A stretch of 64,000 nt of DNA from an uncultured Carboxylicivirga sp. Lineage in GTDB: Bacteria > Bacteroidota > Bacteroidia > Bacteroidales > Marinilabiliaceae. The first letter of the stretch is position 1. Each line of letters opens with the position of its first letter. Both the position numbers and the translations under genes were made by a program. Shown in pieces: positions 63,677 through 64,000 of the stretch. The DNA is taken from positions 558,001-622,000 of the forward strand of contig CANNEA010000001.1 in the NCBI GenBank assembly GCA_947503525.1. The letters are read 5' to 3'. The notes under the pieces were generated by a model. That model saw only the letters and a program-made list of their open reading frames with translations. It had not been told where the DNA came from and made no database searches.

Positions 63677-63952
63677 TTATTTTTTCTGATTATGAAGTGC
63701 TTCTTTTATTTTTGCTTTTTGTTCTACACTTAAAGTTATGTTGGCACTTTGAGCCTCTATTTTCAGACGTAAACGTTTAATTCCTTTTTGAATAAAGCTT
63801 ATTTGTTCAGCAAACTTTCTGCAATGTTTGCACATCATTAAATGCAACTGAAGTTTCATCTTTTCAGCCCGACTTAGTTTGTCTTGCTGTTTTTTTGAGA
63901 TAAGGAATGTCGATTCCTTACATGTTATCATTATTTTATTGTCAATTTCCAT
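63677..63952 (-). CDS. small zinc-finger protein, anti-sigma factor-like
   Basis: A 91-residue protein; a second ATG at 63931 would start it at MITCKEST. The stretch HLMMCKHCRKF is a HxxxCxxC zinc-binding anti-sigma (ZAS, zf-HC2) motif, preceded by the usual TCKESTFLISKKQ helix. There is no membrane helix, so it is a short soluble ZAS protein. The gene before it on this strand, beyond the window end, would be expected to code for an ECF sigma factor. Confidence 0.7.
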   Translation of the reverse strand: MEIDNKIMITCKESTFLISKKQQDKLSRAEKMKLQLHLMMCKHCRKFAEQISFIQKGIKRLRLKIEAQSANITLSVEQKAKIKEALHNQKK

Positions 63953-64000
63953 TTGTACACATTGATTATAACCACCCTTTTTCTATGCATTCCCTCAATT

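Overview
The window is a stretch of a Bacteroidota chromosome, most like marine Bacteroidales/Marinilabiliales-type bacteria. The evidence is: a low-GC genome with almost no Shine-Dalgarno sites; a perfect Bacteroidota promoter (TTTG, 19 bases, TACTTTTG) before two tRNA genes; a type IX secretion C-terminal sorting domain; SusC-plug-like modules; a propeller sensor kinase; and the dapB-lepB-WbqC gene cluster. No phage, insertion sequence, CRISPR array or rRNA was found. The order-level assignment is an inference.

Layout. 1-2.4 kb: end of a SIS-domain sugar-phosphate isomerase, a phosphohexomutase and an isochorismatase-family hydrolase. 2.4-6.7 kb: a PfkB sugar kinase, an orphan sugar-binding lipoprotein, a chemoreceptor and a possible 33-residue membrane peptide. 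6.7-14.6 kb: 7TM-HD phosphodiesterase, NlpC/P60 peptidase, a Nudix hydrolase, and the minus-strand dapB, two signal peptidases, LapA-like, WbqC cluster. 14.6-19.1 kb: thrS-infC-rpmI-rplT and trhO. 19.5-25.3 kb: a six-gene tyrosine/homogentisate degradation operon ending in a CoA transferase route for acetoacetate. 25.4-30.5 kb: TldD/TldE pair, nucleotidyltransferase, amidase. 30.6-38.8 kb: aldolase and SDR pair, a BlaI repressor with an M56 sensor that carries plug-domain mimics, bestrophin, a YgjV-acetyltransferase fusion, a T9SS cargo protein. 38.9-45.5 kb: a freestanding archaeal-type ThrRS editing domain, histidine degradation genes (ftcD, hutI) with a divergent YfcC transporter, a Nudix hydrolase, a metal-exporter-like protein. 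45.6-54.9 kb: propeller histidine kinase, DUF4251 lipoprotein-like protein, two divergent lipid A deacylases (PagL-like and LpxR-like), TruC, YitT, a GNAT protein. 55-64 kb: YfiR-like/SpoIIE phosphatase, M1 aminopeptidase lipoprotein, TcdA, SerB, a beta-barrel/CBM9 pair, tRNA-Gly and tRNA-Thr, and an anti-sigma-like zinc finger protein.

The most unusual items are: the BlaI/M56 locus, where three evenly spaced copies of an AACTA-N6-TAGTT dyad cover the promoter and the sensor's periplasmic tail holds four SusC-plug-like repeats; the freestanding ThrRS editing domain whose expected catalytic residues look substituted, in a genome whose ThrRS already has its own editing site; the divergent pair of lipid A deacylases; infC with an apparent AUA start codon; and a 33-residue peptide that imitates the first residues of the neighbouring chemoreceptor.
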